From JAICJC01 sp963757605 (GTDB taxonomy: Bacteria > Actinomycetota > Thermoleophilia > Gaiellales > JAICJC01), in assembly GCA_963757605.1 (NCBI GenBank), contig CAVWSF010000003.1, positions 186,001 to 250,000 of the forward strand: a stretch of 64,000 bases of DNA, in the 5' to 3' direction. Under the pieces are notes generated by a model that ran no database searches, was not told the DNA's origin, and saw nothing but the letters and a program-made list of their open reading frames with translations. Both the position numbers and the translations under genes were made by a program. Of the stretch, positions 49,065 through 58,701 are shown one piece after another (the stretch's first letter is position 1; every line of letters starts with the position of its first letter).

Positions 49065-50675
49065 CTAGCAGGTGGCGGGTACGCCCGGACCGGTGCGCGA
49101 GAGGGTGGGTGCGCCGTTCAGGTACACGTCGACGCGCACGCTGGCCGGCGAGCAGGCGCGCTGGAGCGGCACGGCGATGGTGCGCATGCCGCTTCCGGCG
49201 ACGGTGGCGAACAGTGCGAGGGCGCTGGCTTGCGTCCAGGCTCCCTGTGGGAGCGGCCGCTCGTAGCCGATGGCGGTCAGCGCCGTTCCTGCAGGGAGCC
49301 CGACCCATCGCAGCTTCAGTGTCAGCCTCCCGCTGGCGAACCGGAGCCGAGACACCGAGACCATCCCCCTCGCTGGAGCGTGCCTCGGGAGCGCCCGGCC
49401 GAGGGTGAAGGCAGTTTCGACGGACACCACACGGTTCGCCAGCGTCCGGCTGACGGCGGCGTGGGCGGGGTCGTGGCGCTGGAGCCAGGCCATGTAGCTC
49501 AGGTAGGTCGAGGCCAGGAGCCGTGTTTGCAGCGACGGCGCGCCACCGTGCAGCAGCCCGATTCCGCGGGTGAGCGCGGCTCCGGCGGCGGGCTGATCCC
49601 CGAGTCCGACGTCGGTCGCGCTCTTCAGCAGCCACAGGTCGGGGACGTTCGCATTGATGCCGATTGCAGCGTCCGTCGCGCTGAGAGCCTGGCGGTAGTC
49701 GCCGGCGTAGAAGCTCGTCACGGCCACCAGGGATGTGGCGAGGATGTCGCGACTGTCGAGCCGGCGTGCGGTGCGGGCGTCGCGCAGCGCCGCGACGACC
49801 GACCGCCCGCTCAGGTCTGTGACAGCTCTCGTGACGGGGTAGTCGGGGTTCGCGGCGAGCAGCCCGGCGCGCGCGCGACCGGAGTAGGCCGGGGCATAGT
49901 CGTCCGCCGTTCGGAGAGCCGCGTCGTACTGCCCGAGCGCTGCGCGATAGTCGCCGTTCGCGGTGAGAACGGTGCCGCGTGCAGTCTGCCGGATCGCACT
50001 TTCGGGCGTGGACGGGATCGGAAGGGCGTGGACCCACACCGCCCACCCGGCGGCGAAGAGCCCCACGGCGAGACCCAACCCGAATGCGGACCCGCGGATC
50101 GGCCCTCCCACGACGAGCCCGAACCCGACGAGGAAGATCGCGACCGCGAGCACCGCGATCACCGTCGTGTACTGGGTGGAGCGGTCGTTCCACGTAATCC
50201 GCGTCGTGGCGAGCGCACGCTGCCTCAGGGTGAGGAGCTCCGCCCTCGTCTGCAGCGTGGGGAGAAGCCTTTCCGCGCCCAGGTTCGGGACGGCCTGCTG
50301 CGCGACGCGGAGGTTGCCGGCGATCTCGGCCTTCGACGTCGGTACCCCGGCAGCCTCCGCGAGACTCGGTGCGTCGGGGTCGAGCGGCCGGCGGAACGGC
50401 AGGAACGCCCGCTCGGCCCGGAGCTGGGGCGCGAGCCCCGCCACCATGTCGGCGACGACGTTCGCGCGCATGGCCTCCACAGCGACGCGCGTCGTCTCGC
50501 GCGCGGTGTTCGACTCGTTGCTGCTCGCCCGCGTCTGAAGAATCGCGAGCCCCGCGCCCATCACCACGAGGACCGAGAGCGTGATGGCGATCGGCGGCTT
50601 CAGGCGGTCGCCCTCGGGAGGCTCGGGCGCCGGAGCGGGGCGGTCGCCCGTGATGTCGTCGTCGAGCTCGCTCAT
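49065..50675 (-). CDS. Membrane protein with TPR-like C-terminal domain
   Basis: 536 residues from ATG 50675, whose ATGA overlaps the upstream stop. A cytoplasmic Asp/Pro-rich N-terminus, TM1 (IAITLSVLVVMGAGLAILQ), a ~150-residue helical extracytoplasmic region (ARETTRVAVEAMRANVVADMV), and TM2-3 (TTVIAVLAVAIFLVGFGLVVGG, AFGLGLAVGLFAAGWAVWVHAL) are followed by TPR-like helix repeats (LTANGDYRAALGQYDAALRTADDYAPAY; VTSFYAGDYRQALSATDAAIG) and a beta-rich C-terminus ending in a Cys pair. No enzymatic motif. It probably works with the upstream coupled membrane gene of similar layout; the function is unknown. Confidence 0.82.
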   Translation of the reverse strand: MSELDDDITGDRPAPAPEPPEGDRLKPPIAITLSVLVVMGAGLAILQTRASSNESNTARETTRVAVEAMRANVVADMVAGLAPQLRAERAFLPFRRPLDPDAPSLAEAAGVPTSKAEIAGNLRVAQQAVPNLGAERLLPTLQTRAELLTLRQRALATTRITWNDRSTQYTTVIAVLAVAIFLVGFGLVVGGPIRGSAFGLGLAVGLFAAGWAVWVHALPIPSTPESAIRQTARGTVLTANGDYRAALGQYDAALRTADDYAPAYSGRARAGLLAANPDYPVTRAVTDLSGRSVVAALRDARTARRLDSRDILATSLVAVTSFYAGDYRQALSATDAAIGINANVPDLWLLKSATDVGLGDQPAAGAALTRGIGLLHGGAPSLQTRLLASTYLSYMAWLQRHDPAHAAVSRTLANRVVSVETAFTLGRALPRHAPARGMVSVSRLRFASGRLTLKLRWVGLPAGTALTAIGYERPLPQGAWTQASALALFATVAGSGMRTIAVPLQRACSPASVRVDVYLNGAPTLSRTGPGVPATC

Positions 50676-51415
50676 GCCGAGAAGAAGACCGTTGAGAGGG
50701 CGCCGACGAGCGCGGCGAGGTACATCGCAAGCCCGCACCCCAGGGCGGTCCAGGCGACCCGCGGCCGCGACACCACCTCGGCGATCGTGTAGAGCACGAC
50801 GGCGAGGACGGAGAGGAACGCCCAGCGGGTGAGGTCGTTCACCCGGACACGGATGCGGACAGCGGCTGCCGCCCAGTGGGCGGGATCGAGGCTCGCCGGC
50901 GCGTCGAGCCCGGTCGACCGCTCGACGGTGAGCGCGCGGGCGCGCGCCTTGTAGTCGAACGGCCGGGGCGTCGTGGTTGGTTGCAACAGGGTCGTCCCGA
51001 TCGTGAACCGGCCGAACACGCCGGCCTCTGCGGCCCGGCGCGTCGCACCCTCTCGCAGCGCCGCGGCCTCGCCGCGAGAGACCGCCGCCGGCCGCTGCGC
51101 CCCACCGGACGCGAGCCGGTCGGCCTCGCGGTCGAGCGCTGCGGCGACGGCGTAGTCGGCGCGGTAGCGCTCGTACTCCCGCGCCTGGGCGGCGACCGCG
51201 ACGGCCGTATGAATCCTTGCCTGCTGGACGGCCACCGTCTCGCTGATCGACTGGCGGTCGTCGTAGGCGGCCGTGCTCCCGATCTGCGCCGCACGCCACG
51301 CGAAGGCGCCTGCGGTCACCGTCGCAAGTCCGATCAGAAAGGCAATAGCCCAGTGAGCGCGGGTACCGACGGCGCTACCTCTCTCCGTGCCCGGCCGGGG
51401 GCAGCCGCAGCCCAT
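50672..51415 (-). CDS. Three-span membrane protein, partner of the TPR-like gene
   Basis: 247 residues from ATG 51415 (MGCGCPRPGTERGSAVG); a longer frame upstream is not protein-like. TM1 (WAIAFLIGLATVTAGAFAWRA) is followed by a ~130-residue helical domain rich in Ala/Glu/Arg (VAVAAQAREYERYRADYAVAAALDREADRLA, FDYKARARALTVERSTGL) and two closing TMs (LSVLAVVLYTIAEVV, LGCGLAMYLAALVGALSTVFF). The layout mirrors the N-terminal half of the downstream protein, and the ATGA overlap implies a stable pair. No known family. Confidence 0.78.
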   Translation of the reverse strand: MGCGCPRPGTERGSAVGTRAHWAIAFLIGLATVTAGAFAWRAAQIGSTAAYDDRQSISETVAVQQARIHTAVAVAAQAREYERYRADYAVAAALDREADRLASGGAQRPAAVSRGEAAALREGATRRAAEAGVFGRFTIGTTLLQPTTTPRPFDYKARARALTVERSTGLDAPASLDPAHWAAAAVRIRVRVNDLTRWAFLSVLAVVLYTIAEVVSRPRVAWTALGCGLAMYLAALVGALSTVFFSA

Positions 51416-51659
51416 GAGGTGTGTGGCGCACCGCGGTGAACGCCGCCGCCCCGCACCCGACAGACCACGACAAGACTTGGTCGACCACCCGGGCAAGCCT
51501 ATCGCCGCGGCGAGGTCGAGTTTGACCCATCGGCTTCGCCGCACACAAGCGCACCGAGCCGTCGGCGCGGCGGCGGTGGTCGGAGTTACGTCCTGACGAT
51601 GCCTGCGTCAGAATCGGCTCGCGTTGAATGTGAATGTGGGAGCGTCGCATGTCGCGAAT

Positions 51660-51808
51660 TGATCACGAACATGCGGCCAAAGCCTGATCTGCGGGTGCTT
51701 CTCGACGCTCTTCCCGCACCTGGAGCTCGTCGCCAAGGAGTACCGCACCAGCGTGGGGCCGATCGACATCCTGGCCCACGACCGCATAGCGGCCGGCCGG
51801 TGGTCTAG
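51660..51808 (+). pseudogene. Possible remnant of a PD-(D/E)xK nuclease (NucS/DUF91-like)
   Basis: One frame gives CFSTLFPHLELVAKEYRTSV then GPIDILAHDR, resembling the G-x-I-D-I/L-L-x-x-D core of NucS/DUF91-type restriction-endonuclease-fold proteins. There is no start, no downstream E-x-K strand, and the frame soon overlaps an antisense gene. It lies in the otherwise empty 51416-51804 gap. The assignment is by eye over ~30 residues. Confidence 0.35.
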
Positions 51809-52760
51809 TTGGCGTCGTTGTCCCGCGGAGCGTCGGAGATGCCCACGCTCGCCGGACCGGCTCCGGTCGCCTGCTGCACGATCTGGTCGGTTTCCTGCCT
51901 GAGGCGGGCGAGCACCGGGGAGTCGACGCGTCCATTTCGCAGCGCTGAGACGACGACGTCGACGGCGTCATGGGTGCGCACCTGGCGAGGAAGACGAGCA
52001 CCACCGCCGCCACGATTACGCCGGCTCCGAGGACTCGCCAGCCCCCTGTTCCGATCAACAGAAGCGTCGCGCCCAACGCCACTCCAGGTAGCGACAGGCC
52101 GGCGCGCAGCTCCGCCTCTGCCCGCAAGCGGTCGTACTCGCCGAACAGCTCCGGTTCGCGGCCGATCATCTGCCGGCCCATCTGCTCGAACTCGTCGGTC
52201 ACGGCCGCACAGCAGCACTCTCGTGCTGCCCCCTGTCCCCCGGCGGGCGACGCGTTCCACAAGATCGCTCAGCTGTTCGTCGGGAGGACGATCGTCGTCC
52301 CTGCCGGGCAGGCATAGCGCGGAATACGCTTGCTCCAGCCGCGGGGCGACCACGCTTTCGAGCGCCACCGATGTCCTGGGCGCGTAGTCGGAGAACCACC
52401 ACGACGGGCCCGCCCACGGCGTCGAGAACCGGTTTCGGCGTGTCCAAGCAGCCACGAGCGGGCAGATCCAGCCGGTCACCCAACGGGCGAGAACGCCCGT
52501 GAGGGCGATCGAGAAGACGCCGATCATGTAGGCAACGAACCCGAGTGCCACCGCCGCGCCAGCAGTGCTGACCGTGTCGTGCAGCCGCCTTAGGTCGAGC
52601 GCCAACCCAGTGGGGTGCTGGGAAGCGTCCGATCCATACACCAGCCACGCCACCAAGAGCCACGTGTAGCCCGCCGCAAGCGGCGCTCGCACCTCACGAA
52701 CGCCGGGTAACAAGCTGCCCAACACCTGCACCGCCTGATCGTACGCCCTCAGCCATGTGC
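51805..52760 (-). pseudogene. Membrane protein, disrupted by two frameshifts
   Basis: Three consecutive frame segments join into one plausible ~315-residue membrane protein: RAYDQAVQVLGSLLPGVREV with TM YTWLLVAWLVYG and VSTAGAAVALGFVAYMIGVFSIALTGVLA; after a shift near 52230, FEQMGRQMIGREPELFGEYDRLRAEAELRAGL and GVALGATLLLIGTGGWRVLGAGVIVAAVVLVFL; after a shift near 51970, ALRNGRVDSPVLARLRQETDQIVQQATGAG. No clear start codon. A secondary possibility is that only the middle or C-terminal part is translated. No family is recognised. It belongs to the decayed part of the island. Confidence 0.5.
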
Positions 52761-53005
52761 GCGGCCAGCTGCGGCGCCGGCGTGCCGCACGCGTGGTTCC
52801 GGCCGCCTTCCCGTTCTTGGATCGCCGCCGTGGCACGCGAGCACCTGCAAGGCGTCGCGGCAGTGGGCGATCACGATCCCCTCCGAGAGGCGTGGCGGCA
52901 CCTTGACGGCGTGCAGGGCGGGCCCCACTGGCGAACACTGGCGCAGATCCTGAACCGCGTGGAAGCGCGAGCAGGAAGAGCTCGTCGAGCTCGGCGATCT
53001 CCGCC

Positions 53006-53332
53006 TTCGACAACAGGAGTCGCGTCACGGCTAGCGAGATTCCGGCACCGCGCGGCAAGAACCCCAGCGACGTCTGGCACATCCCCAAGGTCGCCGCAGG
53101 ACGTCCGAGCCCCGAGCGGACGGGACATCCAACCCAGATGCCGCTCGCACTGACAGAGCGGGTCGTCCTTGCCTGCTCCGGATCGGGAGACCTGGCTCTC
53201 GACCCATTCGCCGGGTCCGGCACGACCCTGGTCGCAGCCATACTTCACGGCAGGCGCGCCGTCGGCATCGAGCGAGACGCTGACTACGCGGCAACCCCCG
53301 AACAGCGACTCCTCGGCCACGCACGCCTGTGA
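53006..53332 (+). pseudogene. C-terminal fragment of an N4/N6 DNA methyltransferase
   Basis: An open frame without a start codon reads FDNRSRVTASEIPAPRGKNPSDVWHIPKV, then HPTQMPLALTERVVLACSGSG, then LALDPFAGSGTTLVAAILHGRRAVGIERDADYA. This is the C-terminal region of beta-class methylases, with SAM motif I as DPFAGSGTT. The catalytic DPPY motif and the N-terminal half are absent; upstream sequence is unrelated. It is therefore a truncated remnant of a restriction-modification or phage methylase. A start at ATG 53138 would give only a non-functional 64-residue piece. Confidence 0.75.
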
Positions 53333-53676
53333 CATCCCACGATCGGCCTGCTCCACCCGGCGAGCCTAGGCAGCCTCCGGACAGATAAGCCTCGGCCCAG
53401 CCGATCTCACGGCCCGCCGTCGGCAGCGGTGTGGCTGACACACGAGTTGGGCGCCTCGACGTCGTGGCCATGGTCCGCCGTCGAAGACGGGCCAGAACGA
53501 TATTTCCGCTGCGTGCTCGAGCGCGATCTCGGTCGACCCGGGAAACGAGGTCAGTGCGGGCTAGCGACGCAACCGCACGACGGGACGGGCCGGACACGGA
53601 TTCTGGCGGTCACGCGTCCTGCCAGTCGTCGGGGTCGAAGGCGAGATCGGCTCCGCAGCGAGGACGCCGGCGAACG
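53333..53676. other. Intergenic stretch, nothing recognised
   Basis: 344 bp between the methylase fragment and the stop of the large secreted protein. Open frames are Arg-rich and lack motifs, RBS or typical codon bias. No RNA gene or repeat was seen. Confidence 0.4.
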
Positions 53677-56286
53677 CTAGACCGGGCTCACCTCCAATCC
53701 GTCGATGTTCACGGGCTTGCCTGCGCTGGTGACCTCGATTCGGACCGCCCCGCTCTGTGTGGTCGCAAACGCTGGGATCTTGAAGATCTGCTTGGTGGCT
53801 CCGGGGGTGACTTGCAGCGAGATCTTCTTGACGACGACGCCGTTCCACAACACTCGCACGCTGCCGCAGGTCGGGCATGTTCGCGCGACCAGGGCGACCT
53901 GCTTCGCCACCACGGGTGACGACTCCAAGGCGGCAGCTCTCGCGGTGGAGCTCGTGCTCGTCTTGCGGTAGAAGCCCTTGGCGGTCTTGCTTCTCGTCCA
54001 CGTGCCGGAGGCGACCGCGAGCTTGGGATCGTCGACCGGCACGACTCCGCAGCGATTCGCTGAGAACAGCGATCCGTTCCCGGCCCGATCACGTGCCAAG
54101 ACGTGGAAGCAGTACGTGGTTCCCTGTGAGCCGGCCAAGGTTCCGGATGTGGCGGTGGTTCCCAGTAGCCAGTTGGTGAACGGTCCGAAGAGACCGGTGG
54201 CGGCTGGTGCCGAGCTCACCTGCGCGTCAAAGCTGGCGACTCCGGAGATGTCGTCGCTGGCGGACCAGGCTACGGGGATGCTGGTCGACGTGAGGAACCT
54301 CGCTGGTGCTGTCAGGATCGGAACCGACGGCGGGCCGCTGTCTTTGCGGACAGTGACGAATTTCTGCGGCTCGACGTTCCCCCAGCTGTCGGTCGCCGAG
54401 AAGAGGACGTTCGTGCTGCCGTCGGCGGTGATCGGCACCGTGGCGGAGTTGCCGTCCACGGTCGTTGACGGGATGGGGTTAGCGCCGAGCGCCGAGAAGG
54501 TGATCCGACGGACGCCGGAATTGCCGCTGTCGATCGCGTTCAACTGCACGTTCAGGTTGGTGTTGTTCCACCCGTTCGCGTTGGCTGGTGGCGACAGCGT
54601 CGCGGTGGTAGACGGCGCGGAGGTGTCCATCGGCTCCCGGTTCACGCTGATCTCGGTTCCCCACCTGTCCTGGGTGACGACGAACTCGCCTCCGATCCAG
54701 ATGCCGACCGCGTCCGGGTCGCGGCTTGCATCCATGTAGTCACCCCAGCGGTTCCGTCCGCGACCGTCGAGCTGCAGGTACGTTGCGGCGCCGCTTCGCT
54801 GGACAGTTTCGGCGCCGGTGCAGGACGTGCAGGTGCTGGACTTGGGGATGTCGACGAACCGCGACTCGGCGTTGGTGGTCGGGCCGGACGCCGAGAAGAC
54901 CATGCTCTTCTCGTGGTCGATACGGGAATCGGCGGCCGGGTAGTAACGGTCGATCCCGGCCGAACCGACGATCCAGTCGTTCAGAAGCGGCATGGTCGGA
55001 TAGGCGGAGATGTCCCACTCGGTGAACGCGACCGCCGAGCTCGCCCCGAAGGCCGTGTTGTGACCGACGAACATCGTCGGAAAGTCGAACACCGCATAGA
55101 GCAGGCGGCTGTCGCCGGTATCAATGGCCTGGACACCGCCGGGCTGCGTGGCCTGAGGCGGCGGGCTGTAATTGTTTACCTGGCGTTCGGCCACGTTCAG
55201 GGTCGGGCCGACGGCGTCGCCATTGCAGCATTCCAGCTGGTTTGTGATCCGGTAGACGTGGATGTCGTTGCCGTTCCCGCCGCCGCCCTGGCTTGCCGCC
55301 AAGAACACGCCGTCGCTCGAGACGGCGTTATGCATGGCAGCAGGCTGAACCGTGAATACATGGTTCAGGCCCGCCGGGCCCTCGCGCAGATCGAAGAAGT
55401 CCCAGAAGAAGCAACAGCCCGGGCCGCCGGACAGCTGCGAGGCTGAGAACGTGCGCACCTTGACGTAGGAGAAGTTCGTCGGCGTGGCCGCGACGAACAT
55501 GTTGCAGGTGACCTCGATCGTGTCCCTGGAGTAGCCGAGGTGCGGATAGTCGCACCAATTCGTCGTCGGTGTGCTCCCGTCGACGCGAGCGTTGAAGCCG
55601 AACAGCGACCAGCTCCCGGTCGCATCCTTCGAGTTGGACACCGCGATCAGCATGGTCGAACGCCCGGCCCCGTCGTTTCGCGTCGAATAGAGCAGGATGA
55701 ACCGCTGCAGGTACTCGTCGAAGGTGACCTGAGCGTCAAAGGGAGAGTCCGTCGCGACCGTCCCAAGCGCAGCGAAGAACGCGCCCGGCGTGGACGACGA
55801 CACGGTCGAGCCGTTCTTGTTGAAGATGGTGATCAGCCCGTTGACCGCCTCGACGATGTGGAACGGGCCCGCAGCCATCTGCACATCCGGAGGGATGAAC
55901 CCGGTCTGAGTCTGATTGGTACCTGGGAAGCCCGTCGATCCAGGCTCGGCCGGCGCGGCTCCCCCCGCCACGTTGACGCGCGGCGCGCCCGACACATTCA
56001 GCCCTCGGTTTGAGACAGCCTTGGCGGCAATGCCTTCGCTGGTCATCCCTGGCCTGGGCACGAACGACCGCTGGGGCTTCAGACGCTTGGACAATCGAGC
56101 GGCCGCCGCGAAGCTCGGCAGCGTCGCCCGGGCGACGGCTCCGTGACCACCGGCGCCTTTGAAAGCAGCGGCTGCGATCGGCGCAGCGTGGTAGTGGCGG
56201 GCGAGTGTCGCGTTTCCGCTGGCACTTGCCGTGACCGCGCATGCGAGCACGACAACGCCCACCAGCACGTATGACCGACTGCCCAT
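53677..56286 (-). CDS. Large secreted protein, beta-propeller-like with Ig/FnIII-like C-terminal domains
   Basis: 869 residues. The signal peptide MGSRSYVLVGVVVLACAVTASA-SG is clear. Residues ~120-560 have repeated beta strands with GFIPPDVQMAAGPFHIVEAVNG, STMLIAVSNSKDATGSWSLF, SYVKVRTFSASQL and RFVDIPKSSTCTSC, a pattern suggesting a propeller; paired cysteines (CC, TCTSC) imply disulfides. Residues ~575-760 look like Ig/FnIII-type domains (TTATLSPPANANGWNNTNLNV, PSVPILTAPARFLTSTSIPVAWSASDD). The end is a carbohydrate-binding-like beta domain (VRVLWNGVVVKKISLQVTPG). There is no sortase signal or C-terminal TM. Function unknown; probably extracellular binding. Confidence 0.82.
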   Translation of the reverse strand: MGSRSYVLVGVVVLACAVTASASGNATLARHYHAAPIAAAAFKGAGGHGAVARATLPSFAAAARLSKRLKPQRSFVPRPGMTSEGIAAKAVSNRGLNVSGAPRVNVAGGAAPAEPGSTGFPGTNQTQTGFIPPDVQMAAGPFHIVEAVNGLITIFNKNGSTVSSSTPGAFFAALGTVATDSPFDAQVTFDEYLQRFILLYSTRNDGAGRSTMLIAVSNSKDATGSWSLFGFNARVDGSTPTTNWCDYPHLGYSRDTIEVTCNMFVAATPTNFSYVKVRTFSASQLSGGPGCCFFWDFFDLREGPAGLNHVFTVQPAAMHNAVSSDGVFLAASQGGGGNGNDIHVYRITNQLECCNGDAVGPTLNVAERQVNNYSPPPQATQPGGVQAIDTGDSRLLYAVFDFPTMFVGHNTAFGASSAVAFTEWDISAYPTMPLLNDWIVGSAGIDRYYPAADSRIDHEKSMVFSASGPTTNAESRFVDIPKSSTCTSCTGAETVQRSGAATYLQLDGRGRNRWGDYMDASRDPDAVGIWIGGEFVVTQDRWGTEISVNREPMDTSAPSTTATLSPPANANGWNNTNLNVQLNAIDSGNSGVRRITFSALGANPIPSTTVDGNSATVPITADGSTNVLFSATDSWGNVEPQKFVTVRKDSGPPSVPILTAPARFLTSTSIPVAWSASDDISGVASFDAQVSSAPAATGLFGPFTNWLLGTTATSGTLAGSQGTTYCFHVLARDRAGNGSLFSANRCGVVPVDDPKLAVASGTWTRSKTAKGFYRKTSTSSTARAAALESSPVVAKQVALVARTCPTCGSVRVLWNGVVVKKISLQVTPGATKQIFKIPAFATTQSGAVRIEVTSAGKPVNIDGLEVSPV

Positions 56287-56507
56287 CGTCGGACCCCCTT
56301 TGCCTGGGCGTGGCTGGCCGTTACCAGCCGCGCAGGATGGAACTGACGACGCTACCGCACCGCGGTTGCGACAGCAACCGGCCCTACTCCAACTCCCATG
56401 AACTCGGCGTCGGCCGGGCCCGAGTCACGCACCCTTCCCGGCCGAGATCGGAGTCGAGTCGATGGGGTGGTCGCGCCGCTCCGCGCTACACCCCATCGAC
56501 GAGGTGC

Positions 56508-58127
56508 CTAGTGGTGATCGGTGAACGGTTGGGGCACGCCGATACGGCCGTCCGACCAGGCGTAGTACGTCGTCGTGCCGGCGCTGGCGTTGTCGGTGTA
56601 GTCGCCGAAGTTGGGCGTGATCAGGCTGGACGTGTTCGTCCAATCTGTCGCACCGGTGGTGATCCGAAAGTCGGCCTTGTTGGACCCGATGCTGGGTCGA
56701 CACTCGCCGAAGTAGTCGGTGTGGGCCGAGTCCGGCCCGAATCCGCGCCGGTCATACCACGACGTGCAGATATGCCCGTTGGAGCGAACCGACAGGGCCG
56801 GCAGGAAGTGAAGCGCGAAGTCGAAGTCGTCGTTGGCCTGCGCGATTGCGCTCGCGTTGCCCAGCGAGGCGGAGTACGAACGCAGCCACACGTCGCCGAG
56901 TGGATGCAGGCTGGCGTCGTTCCACGCCACGATCACGCGGCCGCTGACACGGTTGAATGCGATACGGGGGAAGTCGTTCCCAGTGCCCCGGTTGTAGCCC
57001 GCGATCACCGTGGCGTCGAGCGACCTGACACCTCCGACAGGCGTCGCGTTGATCTGGCCCTTGGTGATCACGACCGGGTGGTTCTTCCCACCCTTGAGCG
57101 GCGCGTTCGCGTCGGCGGGCACGAACGCGACGTGCTCGTAGATGTGCGGGTCTCCAAAGAACAGGTTGGTGTCGACGTTCCGCTCCCACGCCACGTAGGT
57201 ATCACCGCCAGGTGCCACCGCCACGTAAGCGCCTTCGTTCTCCGCGTTCGGCTCCTCAGGCCACACCAGCGTCGTGTGAAAGTCACTGCTCTTGAGCAGG
57301 GCCACGTCGGCCGGTACGTGGGCGCGCGCGATGTCGATCGCGCCCTGGCCGCTGTGGTTGCCCGAGACGAAGAAGCGCGTAAACGACATCGCCAGAGTTC
57401 GCGTGGTCTGATCCCACGACAAGAAGTCCTTGTCCAGGAACGCGATGTTCGGCGGCGGATTCCTCTGGAAGAGCGCGCACGCGTTCCCGGCCTTGCTCGT
57501 CACGACCGGCTTCCCCATAGTGACGCCCGTCGCGGTAGGCGTCAGCACCTCCACGGCCACCGTCAACTGAGCGGGCTTGCCGTCCGCGCAGGCATCCAGA
57601 GACGGGAGGAACAGCGACCCAACGATGAAGTGAGTTCCGCCGTCGATCGAAACGACGGTGGGATCTCCACTCCACTGCTGATCGGGATTCGGGTTTCGCA
57701 GCCCAACCAGGTCGGTGTACGAAGCGCCAGCGTCGGTCGAGTACCCCACCCCGGTAAGCGACGCCTGCAGCCGATTCCCCTGCAGAAACGCAAACCCAGT
57801 CGCGTCGTTCCACGCCACCATCACCCGGCCGGACGTCGTCGCGTCGATCGCCGTCTCACTCTGCCCCGCCAGCAGATCCTCGACCGTCGACGCGGCATCC
57901 ACGTTCGAACCAAACGACACCGAGCTGGTCCTAGGCGCGATGCGCCCAACAGCGCCGGATCCGACCCTCGGCGGGTTGAGCCAGGCACGCGCGCCCTGCG
58001 ATACCCAATGGGCATGCAGATGCTGCGCAACCGCCTGCTTCAGCGAAGCCCGCGCGCCAGCCGACCCCGACCCACACAACACCACGACCGTGGCTCCCAT
58101 CAACGCCACCAACACGATCCGACGCAT
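56508..58127 (-). CDS. Secreted sialidase/BNR-like beta-propeller protein
   Basis: 539 residues with signal peptide MRRIVLVALMGATVVVLCGSGSAGA. The mature protein has repeated propeller-blade motifs with Asp-box-like or YSTDAG segments: RVMVAWNDATGFAFLQGN, GVGYSTDAGASYTDLVGL, VVSIDGGTHFIVGSLF, AYVAVAPGGDTYVAWERN, RVIVAWNDASLHPLGDVWL, HICTSWYDRRGFGPDSAHTDYF. The catalytic residues of sialidases (Arg triad, Tyr, Asp) are not identifiable, so it is called propeller-like only. It is separated by a ~220-bp gap from the co-oriented secreted protein; together they form the core cargo of the island. Confidence 0.82.
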   Translation of the reverse strand: MRRIVLVALMGATVVVLCGSGSAGARASLKQAVAQHLHAHWVSQGARAWLNPPRVGSGAVGRIAPRTSSVSFGSNVDAASTVEDLLAGQSETAIDATTSGRVMVAWNDATGFAFLQGNRLQASLTGVGYSTDAGASYTDLVGLRNPNPDQQWSGDPTVVSIDGGTHFIVGSLFLPSLDACADGKPAQLTVAVEVLTPTATGVTMGKPVVTSKAGNACALFQRNPPPNIAFLDKDFLSWDQTTRTLAMSFTRFFVSGNHSGQGAIDIARAHVPADVALLKSSDFHTTLVWPEEPNAENEGAYVAVAPGGDTYVAWERNVDTNLFFGDPHIYEHVAFVPADANAPLKGGKNHPVVITKGQINATPVGGVRSLDATVIAGYNRGTGNDFPRIAFNRVSGRVIVAWNDASLHPLGDVWLRSYSASLGNASAIAQANDDFDFALHFLPALSVRSNGHICTSWYDRRGFGPDSAHTDYFGECRPSIGSNKADFRITTGATDWTNTSSLITPNFGDYTDNASAGTTTYYAWSDGRIGVPQPFTDHH

Positions 58128-58568
58128 CGCCCGCCCCCTTCACCCAAAGCTCGCACGTGGAGAAGCGGCCCAGAGTCTGGTACCGGACACCGGGCATGTC
58201 AACCCCCTATGCGGGCGTGCGGTCGTCAGCAGGCCCGAGGTAGAGGTAACGAGCGGCGATGGCGAGCTCGATGCAGCCGAGTCGGCGTCGAAGCGCGGCT
58301 TCTGGGCTCGCTGTGGACGCTTGCATCCAGGAACACGCCGACGATGCCGCCAATCCCGGCGGTGATCCCGACGCCCCATTCGCTGGTGATCTGATCGCCA
58401 GGCGATGAGGTGACGTCGAGGATGACAATCGTTCGTACACGGCCCGTTCGTCGCCGTGGGGTCCGAACCCCTTCGACGCAGCCGTCGCAACGGCGCGGGT
58501 GTGGGGTTTCTGCGGATCGGCGCGCGGGAATCCGTCTCGGGCATGGAACCCCTCGGAAAGGACGCGGC
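58128..58568. other. Intergenic stretch, mostly uninformative
   Basis: No confident gene. On the minus strand one frame around 58300-58450 gives TIVILDVTSSPGDQI and EWGVGITAGIGGIVGVFLDASV, which resembles a short membrane protein but lacks a clear start and stops in Arg-rich sequence. It may be a remnant. Confidence 0.3.
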
Positions 58569-58643
58569 GTGGCGGATCTGACGAACCTGGAGACCAAGCT
58601 CGGCGAGCCGGCCGGCAACGATCCCTTCCCGTCGCGCGGTTAG
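58569..58643 (+). pseudogene. Truncated 24-codon gene start
   Basis: GTG 58569 follows GAAAGGA at good spacing and encodes VADLTNLETKLGE then PAGNDPFPSRG and TAG. The opening resembles the start of small helical actinobacterial proteins, and the abrupt change after Glu suggests truncation. It could also be a genuine short peptide. Confidence 0.3.
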
Positions 58644-58701
58644 TGATCCGGGCTGACCGGGCGCCGGCAGGGAACAAACCCATACGTCCTAGGGAGAGAA
58701 C

